The notes beneath the pieces are model-generated. The model ran no database searches, was not told the DNA's origin, and was given only the letters and a program-made list of their open reading frames with translations. Below are positions 44,114-51,927 of a stretch of 64,000 bases of DNA, piece by piece (the stretch's first letter is position 1; every line of letters starts with the position of its first letter). Location of the stretch: NCBI GenBank assembly GCA_017470145.1, contig JAFUFB010000025.1, forward strand, positions 124,001-188,000. The letters run 5' to 3'. A program made the position numbers and the translations under genes. The stretch is from Clostridia bacterium. Its GTDB lineage: Bacteria > Bacillota > Clostridia > Christensenellales > Aristaeellaceae.

Positions 44114-44539
44114 ATGGGCGTGCTGATTGAAAAGACATTCCCGGTGGAGGCCGGCGCCTATGAAACAGCAGGGGAGGCGTCCACCACCATTAAGCGGACG
44201 CTGAAGCAGCTGGGCGTCGGGGCGGAGGTGCTGCGGCATGTCAGCGTCGCCTGCTACGAGGTGGAGCTGAACCTGGTGATCCACTCCCTGGGCGGCGAGC
44301 TGATTTTGCAGGTGGAGCCGGAGAAGGTGACCCTGATCTCCAAGGACGTGGGGCCCGGCATCCCGGACATCGAAAAGGCCATGACGGAGGGATACTCCAC
44401 AGCCAACGAGGAGGCCCGGACCCTAGGCTTCGGCGCTGGCATGGGCCTGCCCAACATGAAGCGGAACGCCACGGAGTTCGACATCCAGAGCGAAGTGGGC
44501 GTCGGAACCACGATTACCATGAGTTTTGCACTAAAATAA
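44114..44539 (+). CDS. HATPase-domain (anti-sigma kinase-like) protein
   Basis: 141 residues from ATG 44114. GHKL ATP-binding features: HVSVACYEVELNLVIHSLGG (N-box), DVGPGIPDIEKAM (G1), GFGAGMGLPNMKR (G2). This is the RsbW/SpoIIAB type rather than a full histidine kinase. In similar Clostridia loci the protein pairs with hydrogenase-like and DRTGG proteins; its target is unknown. Confidence 0.82.
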   Translation: MGVLIEKTFPVEAGAYETAGEASTTIKRTLKQLGVGAEVLRHVSVACYEVELNLVIHSLGGELILQVEPEKVTLISKDVGPGIPDIEKAMTEGYSTANEEARTLGFGAGMGLPNMKRNATEFDIQSEVGVGTTITMSFALK

Positions 44540-44549
44540 GGTGTGATAG

Positions 44550-45842
44550 ATGGAACAGAAGAGATTTCATTCGGTGCGGCTGGAACGGGACAAATGCCGC
44601 GCCTGTACCAATTGCCTGAAGCGATGTCCCACGGAAGCCATCCGGGTTCGGGGCGGCAGCGCCCACATTATCGATGAGCGCTGCATCGATTGCGGAGAAT
44701 GCATCCGAGTGTGTGATTATCACGCCAAGGTGGCAGTGACGGATCCCCTGAGCGTCATCGAGGGATGGAAGTACAAAATCGCTCTGCCGGCCCCCAGCCT
44801 CTACGGGCAGTTCAAGAATCTGCAGCACATTTCCCAGCTGCTCTCTGCTCTGAAGGACCTGGGATTTGACGACGTGTTTGAGGTGGCCCGCGGCGCGGAT
44901 GTGGTTAGCCGGGCCATTCGGGAAAGGCTAAAAAAGCCGGACCTGCCCCGGCCGGTGATTTCTTCCGCCTGCCCGGCCATTGTTCGACTGATTCAGGTTC
45001 GCTTTCCGGACCTGATCGATCATATCGTGGATATCCGCCAGCCCATGGAGGTGGCGGCCATGATCGCTAAGAAGGAATTCGCCCGGAAATATCAGGTGGA
45101 GGAAAAGGAGATTGGATGCTTTTTCCTGACCCCCTGCCCGGCAAAGATGACGGCCATTCAGAACCCCATTGGCCATGAGAAAAGCGCCGTGGACGGCGCC
45201 ATCAGCGTCATGGATATCTATGGTCCCCTCAGCGCCGCGCTACGGAAGGCGCCGGTGGTGGAGGAGCTGCAAACCTCCTCGGATTTCGGGGTGGGCTGGG
45301 CCCGCAGCGGCGGGGAATGCGACGCGGTGTGCCCGACGGAGAGCATGGCTGTAGACGGTATCGCCAACTGCATCCGCGTGCTGGAGGAGATTGAGGATAA
45401 CCGGCTGAACGGGCTGGAATTCTTCGAGGGCGCCGCCTGCACGGGAGGCTGTGTCGGCGGGCCACTGAATTTTGAAAACACCTACGTGGCCCGGAACTGG
45501 ATTCGCCGGCTGGTGGATATTCGGAACGCGGAGCTGAATGTAGAGGCAGGCATGATGACCAAGTACAACCTGTACGACAGCCGCCGCATCCTGCCAAATT
45601 CCGCCATGAAGCTGGATGACGACCTGGTGGAAGCCATGCGGAAGATGGAGCGAATTGAGGAAATTTATGCCAACCTGCCAGGGTATGACTGCGGCAGCTG
45701 TGGCAGCCCCACCTGCCGGACCTTTGCGGAGGATATCGTCCAGGGAAACGCCCGGGAGATGGACTGCATCCACCGCATGAAGGATCAGCTGCGGGTCATG
45801 GCCCAACAGATGGTGGATATTGCCGAAACGACAAGAGAATAA
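44550..45842 (+). CDS. Sensory-type [FeFe] hydrogenase-like protein
   Basis: 430 residues. Two [4Fe-4S] ferredoxin sites: C16, C19, C22, C26 and C45, C48, C51, C55. H-cluster segments follow: SSACPAI (A140, C141), TPCPAK (C196) and ACTGGCVGG (C297, C301). All four cluster-binding Cys are present but the proton-relay Cys of catalytic enzymes (first C of TSCCP) is Ala, as reported for sensory HydS-type hydrogenases. A C-terminal Fe-S site (C381, C384, C389, C406) follows. No PAS domain. Probably a hydrogen or redox sensor for the operon. Confidence 0.85.
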   Translation: MEQKRFHSVRLERDKCRACTNCLKRCPTEAIRVRGGSAHIIDERCIDCGECIRVCDYHAKVAVTDPLSVIEGWKYKIALPAPSLYGQFKNLQHISQLLSALKDLGFDDVFEVARGADVVSRAIRERLKKPDLPRPVISSACPAIVRLIQVRFPDLIDHIVDIRQPMEVAAMIAKKEFARKYQVEEKEIGCFFLTPCPAKMTAIQNPIGHEKSAVDGAISVMDIYGPLSAALRKAPVVEELQTSSDFGVGWARSGGECDAVCPTESMAVDGIANCIRVLEEIEDNRLNGLEFFEGAACTGGCVGGPLNFENTYVARNWIRRLVDIRNAELNVEAGMMTKYNLYDSRRILPNSAMKLDDDLVEAMRKMERIEEIYANLPGYDCGSCGSPTCRTFAEDIVQGNAREMDCIHRMKDQLRVMAQQMVDIAETTRE

Positions 45843-45856
45843 GGAGAAATTCAACC

Positions 45857-46210
45857 ATGACTGTTAAAGAACTGATTGAACTGACCGGCGCGAAGGACAT
45901 GACGCCGGACGCGCCGAAGGATACGGAAGTGACCTGTGGATACACCTGCGATTTGCTGAGCTGGGTCATGGCCCACGGGAAAGCGGGCATGGCCTGGATC
46001 ACGGTGCAGACCCATATGAACGTCATCGCGGTGGCCAGCCTGATGGAGATGGCGGCGGTCATTATTCCGGAGGATATCGAGATGGAGGAGGCCACCCTGG
46101 CCAAGGCGAAGGACGAGGATATCTGCGTCCTGCAGAGCAGCAAAACCGCCTATGAGCTGTGCGCCCTGATGGCGCAGGCCGGGCTGCCGGGGACGCCTCG
46201 GGAGGGATAA
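45857..46210 (+). CDS. DRTGG-domain protein 2
   Basis: 117 residues, ATG behind AAGGAG. Related to the first DRTGG protein (VKELIELTGAKDM; CGYTCDLLSWVMAHG). Two DRTGG proteins flanking the hydrogenase and ATPase genes is the usual arrangement. Confidence 0.78.
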   Translation: MTVKELIELTGAKDMTPDAPKDTEVTCGYTCDLLSWVMAHGKAGMAWITVQTHMNVIAVASLMEMAAVIIPEDIEMEEATLAKAKDEDICVLQSSKTAYELCALMAQAGLPGTPREG

Positions 46211-46215
46211 GGGCC

Positions 46216-46905
46216 ATGTGGGTGGATTTGCACATGCATTCCTGCCTCAGCCCCTGCGCCGATGATGACATGACACCGGCCAACATCTGTGGCATGGCCC
46301 ATCTGAAGGGCCTGGACGCCATCGCGGTGACGGATCATAACACGGGGCGGAACCTGCCCTATGTGAAGGAAGCGGCGGATTATTACGGGCTGATCTTTCT
46401 GCCAGGAATGGAAATTACCACCAAGGAAGAGGTGCACCTGCTGGGCTATTTCCGAGAGGTGGATGTGGCGGTGGAAGTAGGGGAGATTTTCTGCAGCCAC
46501 TTGCCGCCCATGAAGAACAAACCGGACTTTTTCGGTAATCAGCTGGTGATGAACACGGACGACGAGGTACAGGACATCGAGGATCGGCTGTTGATCGGCG
46601 CCACGGATCTGACCCTGCAGGAATGCACCGCCATCATCCGGGAGCATGGCGGGGCCGCGGTGCCTGCTCATATCAATCGGGGTCATGGGCTGCTGGTGAA
46701 CCTGGGGCTCTTCCCGGAAGACGTGGATTTCCCTGTGGTGGAGGTGCGGCCGGAATTGCCGGTGAACGAGAAACTGATCGCGGGCAAGCGGCGGCTCTGG
46801 TCCTCGGACGCCCACCATTTGGGGAATATCCTGGAGGCGGTCAGCGATTTGCCGGTGGATCGATTCAGCCTGGGCGGATTGTTTGACGCGGTGAGCGGAA
46901 AGTGA
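46216..46905 (+). CDS. PHP-domain phosphoesterase
   Basis: 229 residues from ATG 46216. Metal motifs: DLHMHSCLSPCADDD, AVTDHNTG, PAHINRG and SSDAHHLGN. PHP proteins hydrolyse phosphate esters or nucleotides. Coupled to the DRTGG gene; may process the ligand or signal of the sensory unit. That link is inference. Confidence 0.85.
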   Translation: MWVDLHMHSCLSPCADDDMTPANICGMAHLKGLDAIAVTDHNTGRNLPYVKEAADYYGLIFLPGMEITTKEEVHLLGYFREVDVAVEVGEIFCSHLPPMKNKPDFFGNQLVMNTDDEVQDIEDRLLIGATDLTLQECTAIIREHGGAAVPAHINRGHGLLVNLGLFPEDVDFPVVEVRPELPVNEKLIAGKRRLWSSDAHHLGNILEAVSDLPVDRFSLGGLFDAVSGK

Positions 46906-46943
46906 TAAGATAATCAATTGGGCAAACCAAGGAGGAATGTGGA

Positions 46944-47816
46944 TTGCAGAGCATGACGGGTTGCGGCAGCGGCCGGGCCAGCCGGGAGGGCTGGGAGGTG
47001 ACGGCGGATCTGAAAACGGTGAATCACCGTTTTCTGGACATCAGCCTGCGGCTGCCGCGGAATCTGAATTTTTTAGAGCAAGTGACGCGGAAAAAGCTTT
47101 CCAGCGGGATAAAGCGGGGGCATGTGGACGTCTTTCTCAACGTGCGGAACACGGAGGAGGGTGCCCAGGAGGTACAGATGGATCTGCATCTGGCCCGGGG
47201 ATACATGCAGGCCGCGAAGCAGATCGGCGAGGCCCTGGAAAGCAGCCAGCGCCTGGAGCTGCGGGATCTGATGGCCCTGGAAGGGGTGGTTACCCTGACG
47301 GAACGGGAGATGGATCAGGACATCGTCCAAAGCCTCTGCGGTGAAGCCCTGGAGGAAGCCATCGTCCAGCTGACCGCCATGCGGGCCCGGGAAGGGGAGC
47401 ACCTGCGGGAGGATCTGCGGGTTCACCTGGCCGCCGCGGCGGAGCTGCGGGAGAGGATCTTGGAGCGGGCGCCCCTGGTGGTTTCGGAATATAAGACCAA
47501 GCTGGAAGCTCGGCTGGCCCAGTTGGGTGCCAATGGGGTGGATCCCCAGCGGCTGGCCCAGGAGGTAGCCCTGATGGCAGATCGATGCGCCATCGACGAG
47601 GAGCTTTCCCGGTTGGAGAGCCATCTGCGCCAGATGAATCAATACCTTGGTGCGGAAGGGGAAATCGGCAAGAAAATGGATTTCCTCATTCAGGAGATGA
47701 ACCGGGAGGTCAACACCATCGGCTCCAAGGCCCAGGACGCGGAGATCGCTCAGCGGGTGGTGGATCTCAAGAGCGAAATCGAAAAGCTGCGGGAACAGAT
47801 TCAGAACGTGGAGTAA
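46944..47816 (+). CDS. YicC/YloC-family endoribonuclease
   Basis: 290 residues with TTG start (GGAGGAATG upstream) giving MQSMTGCG, the family start. C-terminal signature KMDFLIQEMNREVNTIGSKA. Family members cut structured RNA; in Bacillus-like genomes it heads the remA-gmk-rpoZ-coaBC cluster, as here. Confidence 0.92.
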   Translation: MQSMTGCGSGRASREGWEVTADLKTVNHRFLDISLRLPRNLNFLEQVTRKKLSSGIKRGHVDVFLNVRNTEEGAQEVQMDLHLARGYMQAAKQIGEALESSQRLELRDLMALEGVVTLTEREMDQDIVQSLCGEALEEAIVQLTAMRAREGEHLREDLRVHLAAAAELRERILERAPLVVSEYKTKLEARLAQLGANGVDPQRLAQEVALMADRCAIDEELSRLESHLRQMNQYLGAEGEIGKKMDFLIQEMNREVNTIGSKAQDAEIAQRVVDLKSEIEKLREQIQNVE

Positions 47817-47819
47817 GGC

Positions 47820-48074
47820 ATGCATCTGGTAAATATTGGATACGGGAATTTGGCCCAGGCGGAGAGGATCATCTCCGTGGTGGCCCCGGAGGCGGCCCCC
47901 ATCCGGCGGATGGTTCAGGACGCCCGGGATCGGGGGGAGGTCATTGACGCCACCTGCGGCCACAAGACCAAGGCGGTGCTGGTGATGGACTCTGGCCATC
48001 TGGTGCTGTCCCCCTTGCTGCCGGAGACCATTGCCGGAAGAACAAACCCTCGAAAGGAGCTTTCACAGGCATGA
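47820..48074 (+). CDS. remA: RemA-like regulator (DUF370)
   Basis: 84 residues: NIGYGNLAQAERIISVVAPE and DATCGHKTKAVLVMDSGHLV. RemA proteins are DNA-binding regulators (extracellular matrix genes in Bacillus). 3 bases after yicC stop; overlaps gmk start. Confidence 0.88.
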   Translation: MHLVNIGYGNLAQAERIISVVAPEAAPIRRMVQDARDRGEVIDATCGHKTKAVLVMDSGHLVLSPLLPETIAGRTNPRKELSQA

Positions 48075-48676
48075 AGGAAGTCAGGAAAGGAATGCTGCTG
48101 GTGATTTCCGGGCCTTCGGGCGCGGGAAAGGGAACCCTGGTGGATAAGCTGTTAAACAAGGATCCCAGCTTCTGCTTCTCCGTCAGCGTGACAACGCGGG
48201 GAAAGCGAAAAAATGAAATCGAGGATGTGCATTATCACTTTATTTCTGAGGAAGAATATGATAAACTGCTGGCGGAGGATGCTTTCCTGGAGCACGCCAG
48301 CGTCCACAACCATCGCTATGGCACGCTGAAAAGCGAGGTCTATGAGCGGATGGAGCGGGGGCAGAATGTACTGCTGGATATCGACCCCCAGGGGGCCCGC
48401 ACGGTGATGGAAAAGGAGCCCAGCTGCGTCAGCGTGTTTATTCTTCCTCCCAGCTATGCCGAGCTGAAGGTTCGGCTGCACACCCGGAATACGGAGCAGC
48501 CGGAGGAGATTCAGCGTCGGTTGAACAATGCCCGGGGGGAGATCGCCCAGATGAACCGGTATCGGTACCTGATCGTCAATGACGATCTGGATCTGGCCTA
48601 TGATCAGCTGGCTGCCATCGTCCGAGCGGAGAAGCAAAACTCCGTTCGCTATTTCCCGGAAATCGAGGAAGGGTAG
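48071..48676 (+). CDS. gmk: Guanylate kinase
   Basis: 201 residues with P-loop SGPSGAGKGTL (Walker A), the GMP-binding VTTRGKRKNEIEDVHYHF, YGTLKSE. Converts GMP to GDP. Coupled to the remA gene by an ATGA overlap. Confidence 0.96.
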   Translation: MKEVRKGMLLVISGPSGAGKGTLVDKLLNKDPSFCFSVSVTTRGKRKNEIEDVHYHFISEEEYDKLLAEDAFLEHASVHNHRYGTLKSEVYERMERGQNVLLDIDPQGARTVMEKEPSCVSVFILPPSYAELKVRLHTRNTEQPEEIQRRLNNARGEIAQMNRYRYLIVNDDLDLAYDQLAAIVRAEKQNSVRYFPEIEEG

Positions 48677-48750
48677 GAGAGTAAAGGGCCCCGGAGTGAA
48701 ACATCCCTTCGCATGACTGAGGTGCACTAATACTTAGGAGGAAACCGAAG

Positions 48751-48960
48751 ATGTCCATTGTAGACCCGAATGTACTGGAGCTTTTGAACCACACTGACAG
48801 CCGCTACACCCTGGTGGTGGAAGCCAGCAAGCGCGCCCGAGAGATCGTCAGCGGATCCGCCCCCGCCATCAACGCGGAGGGGATGAAGCCATTGAAGGCT
48901 GCCGTGGAGGAGATCAACCGCGGGCTGCTGAGTTACGACCGGCCAGTGGAAGAGGAGTAA
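48751..48960 (+). CDS. rpoZ: RNA polymerase omega subunit
   Basis: 69 residues, LLNHTDSRYTLVVEASKRAR is the family signature. RBS AGGAGGAAACC. Helps assemble RNA polymerase. Position between gmk and coaBC is conserved. Confidence 0.95.
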   Translation: MSIVDPNVLELLNHTDSRYTLVVEASKRAREIVSGSAPAINAEGMKPLKAAVEEINRGLLSYDRPVEEE

Positions 48961-48966
48961 TTGAAT

Positions 48967-50169
48967 ATGGATTTGACCGGCAGAGAGATCGTGCTGGGCG
49001 TAACGGGAGGCATCGCCGCGTATAAAAGCGCGGACCTGGTCTCCCGTTTGCGGCATTTAGGCGCGAAAGTCAGCGTCATCATGACGAAAAATGCCACAGA
49101 GTTTGTTGCGCCCTTAACCTTCCAGACCCTGAGCGCCAACCAGGTGACGGTGGATACCTTCCAGGCCCCGGAATACTGGAATGTGGAGCATGTGGCCCTG
49201 GCCAAGCGGGCGGAGATCTTTGTGATCGCGCCGGCCACGGCAAACATTCTGGCCAAGATGGCCTATGGCATTGCAGACGACATGCTGAGCACCACCGTGT
49301 TGGCCACGAAGGCCCCGGTGTTGGTGGCTCCGGCTATGAACACGGGCATGTGGACCGCAGAGGCCACCCGGGAAAACGTGGCTCTCCTGCGCCGGCGGGG
49401 CGTCCATTTTGTGGGCCCCGGAAATGGCATCCTGGCCTGCGGGGATACAGGGGATGGGCGCATGAGCGAGCCTGTGGACATCGTGGCGGCCATCGATAGC
49501 ATCCTGCATCCCCGGAAGGATCTGGAGGGGAAGAAGGTGCTGGTGACCGCAGGCGCCACCCGGGAACGGCTGGACCCCGTCCGTTTTTTGACCAACGATT
49601 CCAGCGGAAAAATGGGTTTTGCCCTGGTCGAGGCTGCCCGGGACCGAGGGGCGGAGGTCACCCTGGTAAAGGGGAGCACCACCGCCGCGGTGCCGGAGGC
49701 TGTTCGTGTGGTTCCAATTGAAAGCACGGAGGATCTGCTGCGGGTCATGGAGGTGGAGGCGCCTAACCAGGATATCGTGATTCAGGCAGCGGCCCCGGCA
49801 GATTATCGTCCGGAGGAGGTTTCGACCCGGAAGATCAAGAAACAGAAGGGCGAAGAATTCCTGCTGCGGCTGGTGGAAACTCCAGACGTGGCCAAGGCCA
49901 TCGGGGCAAAAAAGCGGGAAGGGCAGATCTTTGTAGGCTTTGCCGCAGAGACGGATCATCTGATCGAACACGCGGAAGCCAAGCTGGCTAAGAAGGGTTT
50001 GGATATGATCGTGGCTAATGATGTGACCCAGCCCGGCGCGGGCTTCGGGGTGGACACCAATATCGCTACGCTGATCACCCGGGAAGGGAAAATAGAATGC
50101 CCCCTGCAGACGAAGCGTGAGCTGGCGGAAGAGATTCTGGATCAGGTGCTAAAGATACAGAAACCATGA
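48967..50169 (+). CDS. coaBC: Bifunctional phosphopantothenoylcysteine decarboxylase / synthetase
   Basis: About 400 residues. CoaC half: GVTGGIAAYKSADLVSRL (FMN), APAMNTGMW, GILACGDTG. CoaB half: VTAGATRERLDPVRFLTNDS, SGKMG. Makes 4'-phosphopantetheine for coenzyme A. ATG 48967 has AGGAG 9 bases upstream; TTG 48961 is too close to it. The usual next gene priA is replaced by a divergent tRNA-Leu. Confidence 0.95.
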   Translation: MDLTGREIVLGVTGGIAAYKSADLVSRLRHLGAKVSVIMTKNATEFVAPLTFQTLSANQVTVDTFQAPEYWNVEHVALAKRAEIFVIAPATANILAKMAYGIADDMLSTTVLATKAPVLVAPAMNTGMWTAEATRENVALLRRRGVHFVGPGNGILACGDTGDGRMSEPVDIVAAIDSILHPRKDLEGKKVLVTAGATRERLDPVRFLTNDSSGKMGFALVEAARDRGAEVTLVKGSTTAAVPEAVRVVPIESTEDLLRVMEVEAPNQDIVIQAAAPADYRPEEVSTRKIKKQKGEEFLLRLVETPDVAKAIGAKKREGQIFVGFAAETDHLIEHAEAKLAKKGLDMIVANDVTQPGAGFGVDTNIATLITREGKIECPLQTKRELAEEILDQVLKIQKP

Positions 50170-50312
50170 TGAGTTGCAGGAAAGAACAAGAACAGAAGTA
50201 AAATAACAATCTTACTCGAAATAGGACCCTGTTCAAAAGAAGTTCATGTTTTTCTGTAGGTGAGAATCAGATCCGGTTGGTCTTTAAAGGCGGAGGGAGT
50301 TTTTATGCGAAA

Positions 50313-50346
50313 GAAAAACGCCACAAAGGCTTGCGGCGCAAGGCGT
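50313..50346 (-). terminator. Terminator of tRNA-Leu
   Basis: Minus strand: CGCC ... TTGC-GCC-GCAA ... GGCG followed by a T-run. Confidence 0.5.
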
Positions 50347-50428
50347 GCGGATGGCGGGACTCGAACCCGCACGGCTGTTAGGCCAGGGGATTTTAAGTCC
50401 CCGGTGTCTGCCATTCCACCACATCCGC
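50346..50428 (-). tRNA. tRNA-Leu (anticodon TAA)
   Basis: 83 bases on the minus strand. Long variable arm, acceptor GCGGATG, anticodon stem GGGGA/TCCCC with loop CTTAAAA, T arm GCGGGTTCGAGTCCCGC, discriminator A. Confidence 0.95.
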
Positions 50429-50562
50429 TCAACGAGGGTTAGTATATCACTTTGGCAAACGATGCGCAAGGGCATGATTTTCGAGATTGCTTGGCTGCGT
50501 CGTCTGCCATAGAGCCATAGAGAAAAATTTTTGCCAGCCATAGGGAAAATTTTTCACCAGAC

Positions 50563-50591
50563 TGTACAAACGCGAAAAGGTATGTTATAAT
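50563..50591 (+). promoter_or_regulatory. Promoter for the zinc-ribbon gene
   Basis: TGTACA, 17 bases, TATAAT, about 140 bases before the start codon, leaving a long untranslated leader. Confidence 0.6.
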
Positions 50592-50733
50592 TTAAACGTA
50601 CCCCAGCACTGGTCCACTACTGGAAACGCTTCCCTCATGGTTGTTCACCCAACGCCATCGTATGGAAAGAGCTCAGTTCAAAGTCCAATGGCGCGGGTCG
50701 AATAACATTTTTATTAGGGAGGATTTGGTTACC

Positions 50734-51021
50734 ATGTACGAGGACAAGACTCTGACCTGCCGTGACTGCGGCAACGAATTCGTTTTCTCTGCCAGCGAGC
50801 AGGCTTTCTTCGCGGAGAAGGGCTTCCAGAATGAGCCCAGCCGCTGCCCCGCTTGCCGCGCCGCCCGCCGCGCTCAGAACGGCGGCAATGGCCCTCGGCA
50901 GATGTTCGAAGTCATCTGCGATGGCTGCGGAAAGACCACCCAGGTGCCCTTCCAGCCCCGGGGAGATCGGCCCGTGTACTGCCGTGAGTGCTTCGAAGCC
51001 CAGCGTCAGGATCGGTATTGA
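50734..51021 (+). CDS. Zinc-ribbon domain protein
   Basis: 95 residues from ATG 50734 behind AGGGAGGATT. Four CxxC motifs (CRDC, CPAC, CDGC, CREC) form two zinc ribbons, with AASEQAFFAEKGF-type sequence between the first two. Small proteins of this zinc-binding class are frequent in Clostridia; role unknown. It is a lone gene with its own promoter and terminator. Confidence 0.85.
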   Translation: MYEDKTLTCRDCGNEFVFSASEQAFFAEKGFQNEPSRCPACRAARRAQNGGNGPRQMFEVICDGCGKTTQVPFQPRGDRPVYCRECFEAQRQDRY

Positions 51022-51038
51022 TTTCCGAAAAACCAGAA

Positions 51039-51075
51039 AAGAGGACGGCCAGATTTGGTCGCCCTCTTCTTTTTT
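51039..51075 (+). terminator. Terminator after the zinc-ribbon gene
   Basis: AAGAGGxCGGCCA / TGGTCGCCCTCTT stem (one mismatch, one wobble) and TTCTTTTTT. Confidence 0.85.
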
Positions 51076-51286
51076 GCCTTTCGTAACAAAGTGGAAATAT
51101 TTCCACCAGATGATGCGGAGAAGGAGGGAGAAGACCACAAGAAAAGGGGAGTAAACCAGGGAATATTACGATTATTACAAAAAGTTAATACTTTTGACCA
51201 CAATATGTAGTGTAATCGTATTGACGATGACACCAATTCAGACTATCATATTGGTTGGATTTTTCGAGAGAGGGGGCGGAAGGCTG

Positions 51287-51820
51287 GTGATTGCCAGGTA
51301 TGGCTACAAGCCTATTTTTCAATACAAGTTTCGCCCCTTTGGCCAGAATGGGGATTTGCCGGCGGACGGGGGGTTCACCGTGCTCTTCTACGAAAATGGT
51401 ATTCTGTCTTTCTCTACCTACGACAGCCATGGCCTTTTCATGGACGAGCTGTGCTTTACGCTGCCTGGCCGGGTGATGCAGTGCTTCTATGGCCTGCTGC
51501 GGAATGCATCCTCCTGGCTGCCTTCCACGCCAAATCATCTGCAGGGGCAGGAGGAAAGCCTGTATGGGTCCTCCTTTGCCTTCGACGGGTATGACCCAAT
51601 CCGTGTTTTCGGGATGAACAGCCTGCTGTGCGAGCCCTGTGGCAGCGCGGGCGGCTTCTTCGCGCGGCATCTCTATGTGCTGTTCGAGGATGTGAGCAAT
51701 CTTTTTGCGGAATATGGCATCAACATGACGCTGGATGGCTTTTCCTGGAGCAACGATCGTATTCACCCCTTCCGGAAGAATCAAATGTACGCTTCTACGC
51801 CGCAGCAGGGCGCGGTATAA
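51287..51820 (+). CDS. Conserved-looking hypothetical protein
   Basis: About 177 residues if GTG at 51287 (GGGGGCGGAAGG upstream) is the start; a longer frame from 51194 is possible. No signal peptide or known motif. Features: VIARYGYKPIFQYKFRPFGQ, FTVLFYENGILSFSTYDSHG, and a mid LHQG-like LCEPCGSAGGFF. Beta-rich, aromatic. Not recognised. Confidence 0.55.
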   Translation: MIARYGYKPIFQYKFRPFGQNGDLPADGGFTVLFYENGILSFSTYDSHGLFMDELCFTLPGRVMQCFYGLLRNASSWLPSTPNHLQGQEESLYGSSFAFDGYDPIRVFGMNSLLCEPCGSAGGFFARHLYVLFEDVSNLFAEYGINMTLDGFSWSNDRIHPFRKNQMYASTPQQGAV

Positions 51821-51927
51821 AACAATTTATTCGCACGAAAGTGCGTTTTTTCTTTCCCTCGGATAGCGGAGGCCTTGGGTTGGGGAATCCACTTACTTCA
51901 ATAAATATCATAATTCGGAGGTGCATC

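Larger units (their letters stand above)
50170..50733. other. Intergenic region with tRNA-Leu and a promoter
   Basis: Holds tRNA-Leu on the minus strand, its terminator and the promoter of the next gene. Bases 50170-50312 show no gene. Confidence 0.6.
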
